A DNA stretch of 64,000 bases, taken from assembly GCF_001421885.1 (NCBI RefSeq), contig NZ_LMLH01000023.1, positions 334,201 to 398,200 on the forward strand, written 5' to 3'. How positions within the stretch are numbered: the first letter of the stretch is position 1; each line of letters begins with the position of its first letter. Positions 47,261-56,702 of this stretch are shown in pieces. Made by a program: the position numbers and the translations under genes. The stretch is from Pseudomonas sp. Leaf48 (lineage in GTDB: Bacteria > Pseudomonadota > Gammaproteobacteria > Pseudomonadales > Pseudomonadaceae). The notes beneath the pieces were generated by a model. That model was given only the letters and a program-made list of their open reading frames with translations. It was not told where the DNA came from and searched no databases.

Positions 47261-47622
47261 GAACGGAGTCCTTCTGAACGTTGGTGTGGAGAATTTTGAC
47301 GAGGCCGAAGTTAACCACGAAATTGTCCGACGACCTACGGTCAAACATGATTTGTGATGTGTCGAAGCGTAAAACTGGATACAACTTCGCAATCGGTCTG
47401 TCCCATGTGTATGTATGTGTGTGCGTATGACTGTCCGTGTTGGAGTTACCATTGACCAGCCTACCCCTGCGCTGGCCCGCCATCCGTTGTTCATGACGAA
47501 AGGCACACAGCGCCCATTAGGATCGGTAGCACCCGGGGATGAAATTCGTCAGCAGCGTTGTCGATTTGGCACCGTCCCGTTCGACTAGAAGCGAATTAGC
47601 CACATTCACCGGAGAAAAAACC
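47261..47622. other. 362-bp divergent intergenic region, tpx / YCII gene
   Basis: No coding sequence was seen. It must hold both promoters. A 26-bp alternating purine-pyrimidine run lies at 47404-47429, 144 bp upstream of the tpx start. Confidence 0.6.
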
Positions 47623-48048
47623 ATGCGATTCATGATCATCATCAAAGCCAGCCAGGACTCTGAAGCCGGCGTCATGCCCAGTCAGGAACTGCTGACCGCC
47701 ATGGGCCAATACAACGAGGAACTGGTCAAGGCCGGCATCCTCCTTGCGGGCGAAGGCCTGCACCCGAGCAGCAAAGGTGCCCGCGTGCGTTTTTCAGGTG
47801 ACAAACGCACTGTGACCGACGGCCCGTTCATCGAAACCAAAGAGTTGATCGCCGGCTTCTGGCTATGGCAGGTCAAATCGAAAGAAGAAGCCATCGAATG
47901 GGTCAAACGCTGCCCCAACCCGATGCCCGACACCGAGGCCGAGATCGAAATTCGCCAGGTATTCGAAGCCGAAGATTTCGGGGCTGAGTTCACCCCTGAA
48001 CTTCGCGAGCAGGAAGAGAGGGTGTGGGAGCAGGCCAAGAAAAACTGA
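47623..48048 (+). CDS. YCII/DGPF-domain protein
   Basis: A 141-aa protein with a ferredoxin-like YCII fold. It begins MRFMIIIKASQDSEAG and carries the signature TVTDGPFIETKELIAGFWLW followed by SKEEAIEWVKRCP. Proteins of this type are often encoded near ECF sigma factors; none is adjacent here. The enzymatic role is unknown. GGAG lies 7-8 nt before the ATG, which rules out the longer open frame starting at 47539. Confidence 0.88.
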   Translation: MRFMIIIKASQDSEAGVMPSQELLTAMGQYNEELVKAGILLAGEGLHPSSKGARVRFSGDKRTVTDGPFIETKELIAGFWLWQVKSKEEAIEWVKRCPNPMPDTEAEIEIRQVFEAEDFGAEFTPELREQEERVWEQAKKN

Positions 48049-48205
48049 GCATTCTGAGTCCGGTCCACCCATGGAAGCTCGATCTCGTCCGCGTGCCAGA
48101 GGAGGCGAAGCCGGGCTGGGGGAATATTGAAATGTGAGGGGTGTCGGTGAGGTCGGCCCCCTCGCCCCTCTCCCGAAAAGGTGCGGGACGAGGTCGCGTT
48201 TGATC

Positions 48206-48700
48206 TCACACCCGGTCGCGCGGAATCAGACCCTGCAACTGCTGCGCTAGAAAACCCGCATCAAACGGGAAGATATCCGGGTCTTTCAGTCCATTGGTCT
48301 TGCGCCATTGCCAACTGCTCGCCGGTGGCTGGCAAACCAGCGAAACGCTGCCAAAGCGCGCCGCCGTCAGCCCCATCACTGCCAATGTGATCTGCCCACC
48401 CGCCCCCATCACATCCGGCACGAACTCCACCGGTTTGCCGGCAATCAAAATGGACAGCTTCTCGGTCCTGAAGGGGGAAGTATCGAGCGCAATGCTCGGC
48501 CCTGAAACCACATATACTTCGCGATTCACTTCCAGCAGGTTGGGCGCCAGCACCGGTTCCAGCCATTGCCCGATCTGATCGAAAAGCTCACTGATACGCG
48601 TCGCCCACACGGTTGACTGCGATTCAAACAGTTGTTTTTTGTGCGCTTCGCTTTCTGCGTAGTGGCGTAGCATTTCACCCAGTTGCTGTACATCGTCCAT
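48206..48700 (-). CDS. Conserved protein of unknown function
   Basis: A 164-aa soluble protein that I do not recognise as a named family. The N-terminal 50 residues look helical (MDDVQQLGEMLRHYAESEAH). The middle is beta-rich (LLEVNREVYVVSGPSIALDT; LSILIAGKPVEFVPDVMGAG), and the end is Leu/Gln-rich. There is no signal peptide. AAAGGA precedes the ATG at 48700; the frame upstream of it is not convincing. Confidence 0.7.
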   Translation of the reverse strand: MDDVQQLGEMLRHYAESEAHKKQLFESQSTVWATRISELFDQIGQWLEPVLAPNLLEVNREVYVVSGPSIALDTSPFRTEKLSILIAGKPVEFVPDVMGAGGQITLAVMGLTAARFGSVSLVCQPPASSWQWRKTNGLKDPDIFPFDAGFLAQQLQGLIPRDRV

Positions 48701-48882
48701 TGCGGTGTTCCTTTGATTGGAGCAGTACTGCGGATATTGAGCATGGCAGATGCGCGCGGCCGGCGTACGACTAAAAGGGTGAGTGGTACTCTGTTGATCA
48801 AATCCGCACACTTCACTCCGGCCCTGCTCGACACCACCGCACTGCAGGCGCAGTCGGCGGTGCCGTTCCCTGGGCGAATGAC

Positions 48883-49404
48883 TCAACCGGACGTGGGCGT
48901 AAACCGCAGACGCGCCATGCTCAAGGTGTCCACCAGCACACCGTCGCGCACGGCGTAATCACGAAGCAGACCCTCTTCCTTGAAACCGAATTTGCGGTAC
49001 AGCGCGATGGCCGCTTCATTGTCGGCGTACACCGCAAGCTCGACCCGGTGCAGATTCATCCAGTTGTCGGCGATATCCAGGGCTGTCGCCAGTAACTTCG
49101 AACCAACCCCCTTGCCCTGCCACTCCACCGCCACGCCCATACCGAAGCTGCCGGCGTGGCTGCGGCGGATGCGCGAAAACTGCTCAAGGCCAATGTTGCC
49201 GATTACTGCGCCCTGGTGCAGGGCCACCACTTTCACCAGCCGTTCGTTATCCGGCTCCAGGCGCTTGCGCCAGAGCTCGGTGGACTGAAAGGGCATCTGC
49301 AGGGTTTGCCGGGCGATGCGCGGATCGTTGTAAAGCGCAGCGAGGCCTTCGATGTGGGATTCGTTGAAGCGTTCGAGAGTGATGACCGGATCGGTAGCTG
49401 GCAT
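48883..49404 (-). CDS. GNAT acetyltransferase, YhhY-like
   Basis: A 173-aa GNAT-fold N-acetyltransferase. The acetyl-CoA pyrophosphate loop is VEWQGKGVGSKLL, and the C-terminal motif B reads VELAVYADNEAAIALYRKFG. The overall match is to E. coli YhhY, which acetylates some amino acids. An alternative start at 49431 has a closely spaced GAGGGG; MPATDPV at 49404 with AAGGA agrees better with YhhY. The substrate is not known. Confidence 0.85.
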   Translation of the reverse strand: MPATDPVITLERFNESHIEGLAALYNDPRIARQTLQMPFQSTELWRKRLEPDNERLVKVVALHQGAVIGNIGLEQFSRIRRSHAGSFGMGVAVEWQGKGVGSKLLATALDIADNWMNLHRVELAVYADNEAAIALYRKFGFKEEGLLRDYAVRDGVLVDTLSMARLRFTPTSG

Positions 49405-49520
49405 GAGTGATTCAATCCTTGATACAGACATGGCCCCTCACTGTATAACGCCTGGGTGAATTTGTGGGAGATTCCCCCCATGAAGGCATTACATTCAACA
49501 TTCATGTCACCTGACACACC

Positions 49521-49616
49521 GCCATCGCTGGCAGGCCAGCTCCCACAGGGGATCACCGTCAGGCACAAACCCCGGCATCTCCATAAATCACTGTGGGAGC
49601 GGGCTTGCTCGCGAAG
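49521..49616. repeat. Hybrid REPIN with arms of two REP types
   Basis: The left arm GCCATCGCTGGCAGGCCAGC... (49521-49547) belongs to the CTGGCGATGGC type, while the right arm TGTGGGAGCGGGCTTGCTCG... (49592-49616) belongs to the CTCGCGAA type. Confidence 0.75.
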
Positions 49617-49656
49617 GGGGCCGATCAATCACTGCAGGACCTTCAGACAAAAAAAA

Positions 49657-49678
49657 CCCCGCATCTCTCGATACGGGG
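49657..49678 (-). terminator. Terminator of gdhB (usable in both directions)
   Basis: CCCCGTATC-GAGA-GATGCGGGG (minus strand) is a 9-bp stem with one G-T pair and a 4-nt loop, followed by a run of eight T. The plus-strand side also ends in CTTTTT. It lies about 20 bp after the gdhB stop. Confidence 0.85.
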
Positions 49679-49698
49679 CTTTTTCATTCAGCGCCTGA

Positions 49699-52600
49699 TC
49701 AGGCAGCCGGCTCCAGTTCGACACTGGAAGCGGCAGGCACTACCGTCTGGCCGCTCAACGCCAGGTCGAGCAGTTCACGGTTGGCCACCGCATACATGGC
49801 GTAGTCCGTACCGCTGGCGGCACGGATTTCCACCAGCATGGCGCGCCAGCGTTCGATCATGCTTTCGTGCTGCGACATCCACGACGCCAGGCGTGTTTCC
49901 ACATCCTGAGTGCCGTCGCCCTGTTGCAGGACCGAGATGGTGATCGCCCGTTGCTGCCAGTCGACGTCATCGCGGAACGCTTCACGGGCCAGGGCCTGCC
50001 AGTTGTTTTCAACCGGCAGAGCGCTGATCTGTTGCAGGTACCAGGTGATGTCCAGAGCACTGCCCACGGCGAAGTAAGCCTTCGCGACGTCGGCAGGGTT
50101 CTGGCCGGTCACATCGGAAGCCTCGATGATCGGCAGCAGCGTATACAAGTGCGAAGTGCCAGCCACCATGCGTGCGAGCAACTCCGGTACACCGGCTGCG
50201 ACATACGCCTGATAGCGGGTCTGCCAGTTCTCGCGGATCTCGCCACTGAGCAGCTCATCAAGCTTGAGGCCCAACTCTTTCAGATGCGGGCCAAAATGTG
50301 CAACGTCACGGGCAGCATTCTGCTCGTTGCGGCGGGCACGCAGGAACCAGCGCGTGGCGCGACGGCCCAGGCGCATCAGCTCGTCCATCAGCTCCAGTTG
50401 CACATCAGCGCTGACCTGGTAGTCCAGCGCTTCAATCTGACGGAACCAGTGCGGGAGATGGAAAATGTCGCGCACGATCACATAGGCACCGGCCACGTTC
50501 GCCGGGCTCATGCCTGTCGACTCTTTGAGTCGTTGAACGAAGGTGATGCCCATGTGGTTGACCAGATCGTTGGCGATCTGGGTGCTGACGATTTCGCGCT
50601 TGAGACGGTGACGACGCATGGCGGCGGAGAACTTGCTCACCAGGGTCGGCGGGAAAGCGGTTTCCATGTCGCGGGTCAGGTAGTCGTCGTCCGGCACCAG
50701 GGAGCCCAGCAGTTGCTCCTTGAGATCGATCTTGCTGTAGGAAATCAGCACCGACAGCTCGGCACGGGTCAGGCCGTGGCCTTCTACGATGCGCTCGTTG
50801 ATCGCCTCTTCATTGGGCAGAAACTCGATGGCGCGATCCAGCTTGCCGCGACCTTCCAGATCGTTCATCAGACGCTTGTATTCGGCAATCCGCGGCAATG
50901 CGCGACGGGCCGCCAGGGACAGAGCCTGGGTCTGCTTGTAGTTGTTGCCCAGCACCAGAGAGCCGACTTCGTCGGTCATGCTCGCCAGCAACTCGTTGCG
51001 TTGCTTGGCGGTCATGTCGCCGGCCTGGACCACTTCGTTGAGCAGGATCTTGATGTTCACTTCGTGGTCGGAGCAGTCCACGCCACCGGCGTTGTCGATG
51101 AAGTCGGTGTTGGAGCCGCCGCCATGGAGGCCGAATTCGACGCGACCCAGTTGGGTCATGCCCAGGTTACCGCCCTCGCCCACCACTTTGCAGCGCAGTT
51201 CGTTGCCGTTCACGCGCAGTGCATCGTTGGCCTTGTCGCCCACATCGGCGTGGCTTTCACTGCTGGCCTTGACGTACGTACCGATACCGCCGTTCCACAA
51301 CAGATCCACCGGCGCCTTGAGCAAGGCGTTGAGCAGTTCGGTCGGGGTCAGCTTGTCGGCCTGGATGTCGAAGCGCTCTTTCATCTGCGGGCTGATCGCG
51401 ATGCTCTTCGCGCTGCGCGAGAAGATACCGCCGCCTTCGGACATGATGCTGGTGTCGTAATCGGACCAGGCCGAACGCGGCAGGTCGAACAGGCGCTGAC
51501 GCTCGGCGAAGCTGTTGGCAGGCTCAGGATTCGGATCGATGAAGATGTGCAGGTGGTTGAACGCGGCAACCAGTTGCAGTTTGTCGGACATCAACAGCCC
51601 GTTACCGAACACGTCACCGGCCATGTCACCAACGCCGACCACGGTGATGCTGTCTTCCTGGACATTGATGCCGCGCTCGCGGAAGTGGCGTTGTACGCCA
51701 ACCCACGCGCCCTTGGCGGTGATGCCCATCTTCTTGTGGTCGTAACCGGCCGAACCGCCGGAGGCGAACGCATCACCCAGCCAGAAGCCGTAGTCGATGG
51801 CGATGCCGTTGGCGATGTCGGAGAAGGTCGCAGTGCCTTTGTCCGCCGCGACCACCAGGTACGGGTCATCATCGTCATGGCGCACGACGTTGGCCGGAGG
51901 CACCAGCGCGCCGTCCTTCAGGTTGTCGGTGATATCCAGCAGGCCGGAAATGAAGATGCGGTAGCAGGCGATGCCCTCGGCCGCGATCTCGTCACGGCTG
52001 CCACCCAGCGGCAGGCGACGCGGCAGGAAGCCGCCCTTGGCACCCACCGGCACGATCACCGAGTTTTTCACTTGCTGGGCTTTTACCAGGCCGAGGACTT
52101 CAGTACGGAAGTCTTCTTCACGGTCGGACCAGCGCAGGCCACCACGGGCCACGTTGCCAAAGCGCAGGTGCACGCCTTCAACGCGCGGCGAGTAGACGAA
52201 GATTTCGAACTTAGGAACCGGTTTCGGCAGTTCAGGGATCAAGTGCGGGTTGAACTTGAAGCTGAAATACGACTTGTTATGGCCGTTGGCGTCGGTCTGG
52301 TAGAAGTTGGTGCGCAGGGTCGCCTTGATCAGGTCCAGGTAGCGACGCAGGATGCGGTCTTCGTTGAGCACCTGGACGTCGTCCAGTGCGGAAAGAATTG
52401 CGTGTTCCAGACGTTGCTGCTTGTCTTCCAGGTCGTCGCCCGACAGCTTGCGCGCCAGGTAGAAACGGGTCTTGAACAGCCGGGTCAACTCGCGAGCGAT
52501 GTCGGTATGGTTGTTCAGGGTGGCGGCAATGTAGCCCAGGTCGAAGCCCAGACGAATCTGCTTCATGTAACGGGCATAGGCACGCAGCAGCGCCACGTCG

Positions 52601-54594
52601 CGCCAAGGCAGGCCGGCAGTCAGTACCAAGCGGTTGAATGCATCGTTCTCGGCATCGCCACGCACAATGTGGACGAACGCGTCCTGCAAGGTGTCGTTGA
52701 GTTGCTGGATATCGAGTTCCAGGCCTTCGGCGGCGGTGAACGCGAAATCGTGAATCCAGAACTCGCGGCCATTGGTGTGACGCAGGCGATACGGGAACTC
52801 ACCCAGCACGCGCAGGCCGAGGTTTTCCAGGATCGGCAGCACGTCGGACAGCGCCAGAGGGGTGTCTGCGTGGTACAGCTTGCAGTGCAGCATGCGCTGG
52901 CCCGAAACCTGGCCCAGTGGCTGATAGAAGCTCATCACCAGTGGATTTTTTTCGCTCAGGCTCAGCAGGTGTTGCATGTCGACCACAGCCGAGTGCGCAG
53001 CGAAGCGCTCGCGATAACCGGCCGGGAAGCCTTTCGGGAAGTCGGCCAGCACGTTGGTGCCATTGGCCTCACCGAAACTCTCGACCGTCAGGCTGGCGTA
53101 ATCGTCCTGCCAGCTACGGCAGGCTTGTACGACTTCTTTTTCCAGCAACAGCGGGTCGATGTCGATGCGGTTTTTCGGGTCGACGCGCAGGATCAACTGT
53201 ACGCGGGCCAGCACGGACTCGGAGAAGAAGGTCCAGAACTCGCAATCCGAGGCTTTCAGGCGATCCATCAGCACTTGCTGGATCTTCTGGCGCACTTCGG
53301 TGGAATAGATGTCACGCGGCACGTAGGCCAGGCAGTAGCAGAAACGGCCGTACGGGTCTTTGCGCAGGAATACGCGGATCTTGTTGCGTTCCTGGATCTG
53401 CACGATCGACATCACGGTGCTGAACAGCTCGTCAACCGGGGTCTGGAACAGATCGTCGCGGGGCAGCACTTCGAGTACCTGCGCCAGCTCCTTGCCCAGG
53501 TGGGCCTTGGACTGGAAGCCGGAGCGGCGCTCGATTTCCTCGACCTTGCGGCGGATGAACGGGATGACCCGCACGCTCTCGCCATACACCGAGGAGGTGT
53601 ACAGGCCCATGAAACGGCATTCCTTGATGACGTTGCCGTCGGCGTCGATTTCACGGATCGATACGTAATCGGGGTAAGCCGGGCGGTGCACGCGGCTTGG
53701 GTGCGCGGCCTTGGCGAACGACAGCAGGGTCGGCTCGCGCAGGTAGTTCACGGCGTAGTCTTCGATGCGCAGGTCATCGTAGGTCAGGCCGGCGCGCAGC
53801 AGTTTGGTCAGGCCGAGGAAGGAGTCCTGGTCGTAGACGATATGGCCACCATCGGCCTCATCGCGCACCACGAACTCTTCATAGCCCAGGAAGGTGAAGT
53901 GGTTACCCACCAGCCATTCCAGGAAACTCTTGATTTCGTTCTTTTCGTCGGCATCGACGGCGAACTGGCTGTTGTCCAGTTTGCTCAGGATTTCCTCGAC
54001 CTTGGCTTTCATCGGCTCGAAATCGCCAACGGCCACGCGCACTTCACCGAGCACCTGCTCCAGTTCCTTGCTCAGGACATTGAGCTCGGCGGTGTTGGCG
54101 CAACGGTCGATTTCCAGGTACATCAACGACTCTTGCTGAACGTCGTCGCCCTGGGTGCCTTTCGGCAGGATTTCCAGCAACTCGCCTTTGCTGCCGCGAC
54201 GCACGCTCAGCACAGTGGTTTGCAGGGTATGAATGCTGTAGCCGCGACGGTTCAGCTCGGTACGCACCGAGTCCACCAGGAATGGCAGGTCGTGGTGCAG
54301 CACTTCGACGGCGGTGTGGGTCGACTGCCAGCCGTGGCGCTCGTAATCCGGGTTGTAGACCCGCACTTGTGGCTGTGCGTGATCGAAGCGTTCAAGTAGA
54401 CGCCATGCAGAAAGGGTGCAGCCAGCAAGGTCTGACAACCGACGCTGGGTCAGCTCGTCAAGGGAAATGATGCCGAAGAATTGTTCAGCGAACAGCGCCA
54501 CTTGTGGCAGTGCCTGTTCACTGATGTGCTGCGCCAGTGCCGCTTGCAGTTGGTGCTGGAAGTCGGCTTTGCTGGCTGCGGTGAAGAACGCCAT
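49699..54594 (-). CDS. gdhB: GdhB, large NAD-specific glutamate dehydrogenase
   Basis: A 1631-aa enzyme of the 180-kDa NAD-GDH class, close to P. aeruginosa GdhB in length. It deaminates L-glutamate to 2-oxoglutarate and is catabolic. N-terminal ACT-like regulatory segments (to about residue 700) precede the catalytic core, which has RGGLRWSDREEDFRTEV, VIVPVGAKGGFLPRRL and VVGVGDMAGDVFGNGLL (nucleotide binding). A long helical C-terminal region follows. The start at MAFFTAASKADFQ has GGAG; the frame to 54642 is an unlikely extension. It is a single-gene unit. Confidence 0.96.
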   Translation of the reverse strand: MAFFTAASKADFQHQLQAALAQHISEQALPQVALFAEQFFGIISLDELTQRRLSDLAGCTLSAWRLLERFDHAQPQVRVYNPDYERHGWQSTHTAVEVLHHDLPFLVDSVRTELNRRGYSIHTLQTTVLSVRRGSKGELLEILPKGTQGDDVQQESLMYLEIDRCANTAELNVLSKELEQVLGEVRVAVGDFEPMKAKVEEILSKLDNSQFAVDADEKNEIKSFLEWLVGNHFTFLGYEEFVVRDEADGGHIVYDQDSFLGLTKLLRAGLTYDDLRIEDYAVNYLREPTLLSFAKAAHPSRVHRPAYPDYVSIREIDADGNVIKECRFMGLYTSSVYGESVRVIPFIRRKVEEIERRSGFQSKAHLGKELAQVLEVLPRDDLFQTPVDELFSTVMSIVQIQERNKIRVFLRKDPYGRFCYCLAYVPRDIYSTEVRQKIQQVLMDRLKASDCEFWTFFSESVLARVQLILRVDPKNRIDIDPLLLEKEVVQACRSWQDDYASLTVESFGEANGTNVLADFPKGFPAGYRERFAAHSAVVDMQHLLSLSEKNPLVMSFYQPLGQVSGQRMLHCKLYHADTPLALSDVLPILENLGLRVLGEFPYRLRHTNGREFWIHDFAFTAAEGLELDIQQLNDTLQDAFVHIVRGDAENDAFNRLVLTAGLPWRDVALLRAYARYMKQIRLGFDLGYIAATLNNHTDIARELTRLFKTRFYLARKLSGDDLEDKQQRLEHAILSALDDVQVLNEDRILRRYLDLIKATLRTNFYQTDANGHNKSYFSFKFNPHLIPELPKPVPKFEIFVYSPRVEGVHLRFGNVARGGLRWSDREEDFRTEVLGLVKAQQVKNSVIVPVGAKGGFLPRRLPLGGSRDEIAAEGIACYRIFISGLLDITDNLKDGALVPPANVVRHDDDDPYLVVAADKGTATFSDIANGIAIDYGFWLGDAFASGGSAGYDHKKMGITAKGAWVGVQRHFRERGINVQEDSITVVGVGDMAGDVFGNGLLMSDKLQLVAAFNHLHIFIDPNPEPANSFAERQRLFDLPRSAWSDYDTSIMSEGGGIFSRSAKSIAISPQMKERFDIQADKLTPTELLNALLKAPVDLLWNGGIGTYVKASSESHADVGDKANDALRVNGNELRCKVVGEGGNLGMTQLGRVEFGLHGGGSNTDFIDNAGGVDCSDHEVNIKILLNEVVQAGDMTAKQRNELLASMTDEVGSLVLGNNYKQTQALSLAARRALPRIAEYKRLMNDLEGRGKLDRAIEFLPNEEAINERIVEGHGLTRAELSVLISYSKIDLKEQLLGSLVPDDDYLTRDMETAFPPTLVSKFSAAMRRHRLKREIVSTQIANDLVNHMGITFVQRLKESTGMSPANVAGAYVIVRDIFHLPHWFRQIEALDYQVSADVQLELMDELMRLGRRATRWFLRARRNEQNAARDVAHFGPHLKELGLKLDELLSGEIRENWQTRYQAYVAAGVPELLARMVAGTSHLYTLLPIIEASDVTGQNPADVAKAYFAVGSALDITWYLQQISALPVENNWQALAREAFRDDVDWQQRAITISVLQQGDGTQDVETRLASWMSQHESMIERWRAMLVEIRAASGTDYAMYAVANRELLDLALSGQTVVPAASSVELEPAA

Positions 54595-55097
54595 CTGTGG
54601 TACTCCGCTTGGGCTTGTTATTGATGGAAGCTTCGCGTGCAAAACCCCTTGCGGGGCGGGTCCGTCACCCGGCTCCTGATTCTCGGGCAGAGGAAACAGG
54701 GTGACAGGTGGGTGAAGCTGAACAAGACACTCGGGTCACATTCACTTTACCTGGATGGGCATCTGCAAAAACGACTGGCCGCGTGCAGCACAATGTCTTT
54801 ACAGGTGTTCATCCGTTGCGCAGCTTAACGAGAGCGGCAAGGCCCATGCTTGCGGTGCTGCGACATATTCGGTCAACGGTACGCAGCTTCGGGTGCGGGC
54901 ATCGATTAACACTAGCAGTCGCGCAGAAAAATGACGGCTTTACGTCAGGTTTTACGGCACGTACGTACTAGAAATGACCAGTAACACTCTCATTGGTCAC
55001 GACAGCCTCATAGACAGCCGAACGAGCAGAAATTCCTGCGGGCTGGCAGAATTGTCCTTCACTGCGTCCAACACGCTCGCCGAGCCAGGAAACTCCC
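54595..55097. other. 503-bp divergent intergenic region, gdhB / acidic protein gene
   Basis: No coding sequence was recognised. In the gdhB leader, about 50 nt before the start, minus-strand CCCC-GCAA-GGGG followed by TTTT (near 54640-54652) could form a very small hairpin. The rest is unremarkable. Confidence 0.5.
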
Positions 55098-55451
55098 ATG
55101 AAAATGAAAACCGCCCTCTTGATCGTCAACCCTTGCGACGACGAAGAAGACAACATGGCCATGCTCTGCTGCCACAGCGAAAAGGGCGAAATGTTCCTGA
55201 TGAGTCGCTATCCGGATGAAGATGAACTGGAGATCACCCTCGATGGCGAGCCTTCGACCTTGGATGGTGTGAAAGTCACCCTGAGCGCTACCCTTTTGAA
55301 GATCGAAATTGCTGCGACGGATGCCGATGTGCTCAATGGCGACGATGTGCTGGAGATCACCTTCAACCCTGACATGGTGGAAATGGCCGAAGTTGAAGAA
55401 ACCTTGCAGAACATTCTCAAAGGCACCGGCACTTATATCAGCCAGCTCTAA
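55098..55451 (+). CDS. Small acidic protein of unknown function
   Basis: A 117-aa strongly acidic protein (many Asp and Glu). It contains a cysteine pair in MAMLCCHSEKGEM, and the end is helical (EMAEVEETLQNILKGTG). No signal peptide or membrane helix is seen and I do not recognise a family. CCAGGA lies about 8 nt before the ATG. It stands alone between gdhB and the moxR operon, with a REPIN after it. Confidence 0.75.
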   Translation: MKMKTALLIVNPCDDEEDNMAMLCCHSEKGEMFLMSRYPDEDELEITLDGEPSTLDGVKVTLSATLLKIEIAATDADVLNGDDVLEITFNPDMVEMAEVEETLQNILKGTGTYISQL

Positions 55452-55474
55452 ATCCCGGCGTTTGAGCGGACGCC

Positions 55475-55555
55475 TTCGCGAGCAAGCCCGCTCCCACATT
55501 TGATCATTCTTACTGGAAGAACAGGGTCAACTGTGGGAGCGGGCTTGCTCGCGAA
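55475..55555. repeat. REPIN, GTGGGAGCGGGCTTGCTCGCGA type
   Basis: Arms TTCGCGAGCAAGCCCGCTCC... (55475-55498) and TGTGGGAGCGGGCTTGCTCG... (55532-55555) form a perfect inverted pair upstream of moxR. Confidence 0.9.
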
Positions 55556-55737
55556 TTGGCCCGAGAGAGCACCGCACCGTCTGATCTGTAGAAAATTCCT
55601 ACACCCATTGCCCATCATTTCCCGCACTTTGCGCAAAATGCCGTTAGTCGCCGCCCCCTGCGATGGATTAAAGTAACGCCCCCAGCCCTGGCGTATTTCG
55701 AACGTCCTCGGCCACCCTTTTGCAGGAACAGTCATCG

Positions 55738-56697
55738 ATGGAACATCGTGAAGCGCTGCTAGCGCTGCGAACCTTTCTTTCAACGCAGATTCTCGGCCAG
55801 GAAAAGCTCATCGAGCGCTTGCTCATCGCCCTGCTCGCCGACGGCCACATGCTGGTCGAGGGCGCCCCTGGCCTGGCCAAGACCAAGGCCATCAAAGAAC
55901 TCGCCGAAGGCATCGAAGCCCAGTTCCATCGCATCCAGTTCACCCCCGACCTGTTGCCGGCCGACATCACCGGCACGGAAATCTACCGTCCGGAAACCGG
56001 CAGTTTCGTGTTCCAGCAGGGCCCGATCTTCCACAACCTGGTACTCGCGGACGAAATCAACCGTGCCCCGGCCAAGGTTCAGTCGGCTTTGCTCGAAGCC
56101 ATGGGCGAGCGGCAGGTCAGTGTCGGGCGCAGCACCTATGAGCTGTCGCCGCTGTTTTTGGTGATGGCCACGCAAAACCCCATCGAGCAGGAAGGTACCT
56201 ATCCGCTGCCGGAAGCCCAGCTCGACCGCTTCCTGATGCACGTGAAAATCGGTTTCCCGGACGCGGCGGTTGAACGCAAGATCCTGCAACAGGCCCGCGG
56301 CGAAGCCCTCAACGGTGAAGCCAAGCCTGAGCGCAGGGTTACCCAGCAGACGATCTTCGCCGCACGCAAGGAAATCCTCGGTTTGTACATGGCCGACGCC
56401 GTGGAGGAATACCTGGTGCAGTTGGTCATGGCTACCCGCACGCCGGCCAAGTTCGACCCGGAGATGGCCGAGTGGATCGCCTACGGCGCCAGTCCTCGCG
56501 GCTCCATCGCCCTCGACCGCTGCGCCCGGGCCCACGCCTGGCTGGCCGGTCGCGACTTCGTCAGCCCGGAAGACATCCAGGCGGTGCTGTTTGACGTCTT
56601 GCGTCACCGCATCATTCTTTCCTTTGAAGCCGAAGCCGCCGGCATTGATCAGGACCGGGTCGTCCAGCGGATTCTCGACGTCGTAGCCGTCGCTTGA
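55738..56697 (+). CDS. MoxR-family AAA+ ATPase
   Basis: A 319-aa MoxR ATPase with Walker A GAPGLAKT (42-49), Walker B LVLADEINRAP, sensor 1 in MATQNPIEQEGTYPLPEAQL and sensor 2 in GASPRGSIAL. MoxR proteins act as chaperone-like partners of VWA-domain proteins. It begins the operon moxR-DUF58-DUF4381-VWA-VWA/TPR-batD, an arrangement linked in other bacteria to stress tolerance and envelope integrity. AGGA lies about 10 nt before the ATG; an in-frame TTG at 55720 is a less likely start. Confidence 0.94.
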   Translation: MEHREALLALRTFLSTQILGQEKLIERLLIALLADGHMLVEGAPGLAKTKAIKELAEGIEAQFHRIQFTPDLLPADITGTEIYRPETGSFVFQQGPIFHNLVLADEINRAPAKVQSALLEAMGERQVSVGRSTYELSPLFLVMATQNPIEQEGTYPLPEAQLDRFLMHVKIGFPDAAVERKILQQARGEALNGEAKPERRVTQQTIFAARKEILGLYMADAVEEYLVQLVMATRTPAKFDPEMAEWIAYGASPRGSIALDRCARAHAWLAGRDFVSPEDIQAVLFDVLRHRIILSFEAEAAGIDQDRVVQRILDVVAVA

Positions 56698-56702
56698 CCC
56701 CG

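Noticed and set aside
47261..47506. 82-residue upstream extension of tpx (with a His-Thr-rich stretch)
   Set aside because: The extension is a translation of the alternating tract. AAGGA and family length place the start at 47260.
49867..54399. 1510-codon open frame antisense to gdhB
   Set aside because: It is the mirror of a GC-rich gene with biased third positions. The gdhB strand shows a complete enzyme with conserved motifs; the antisense product has none.
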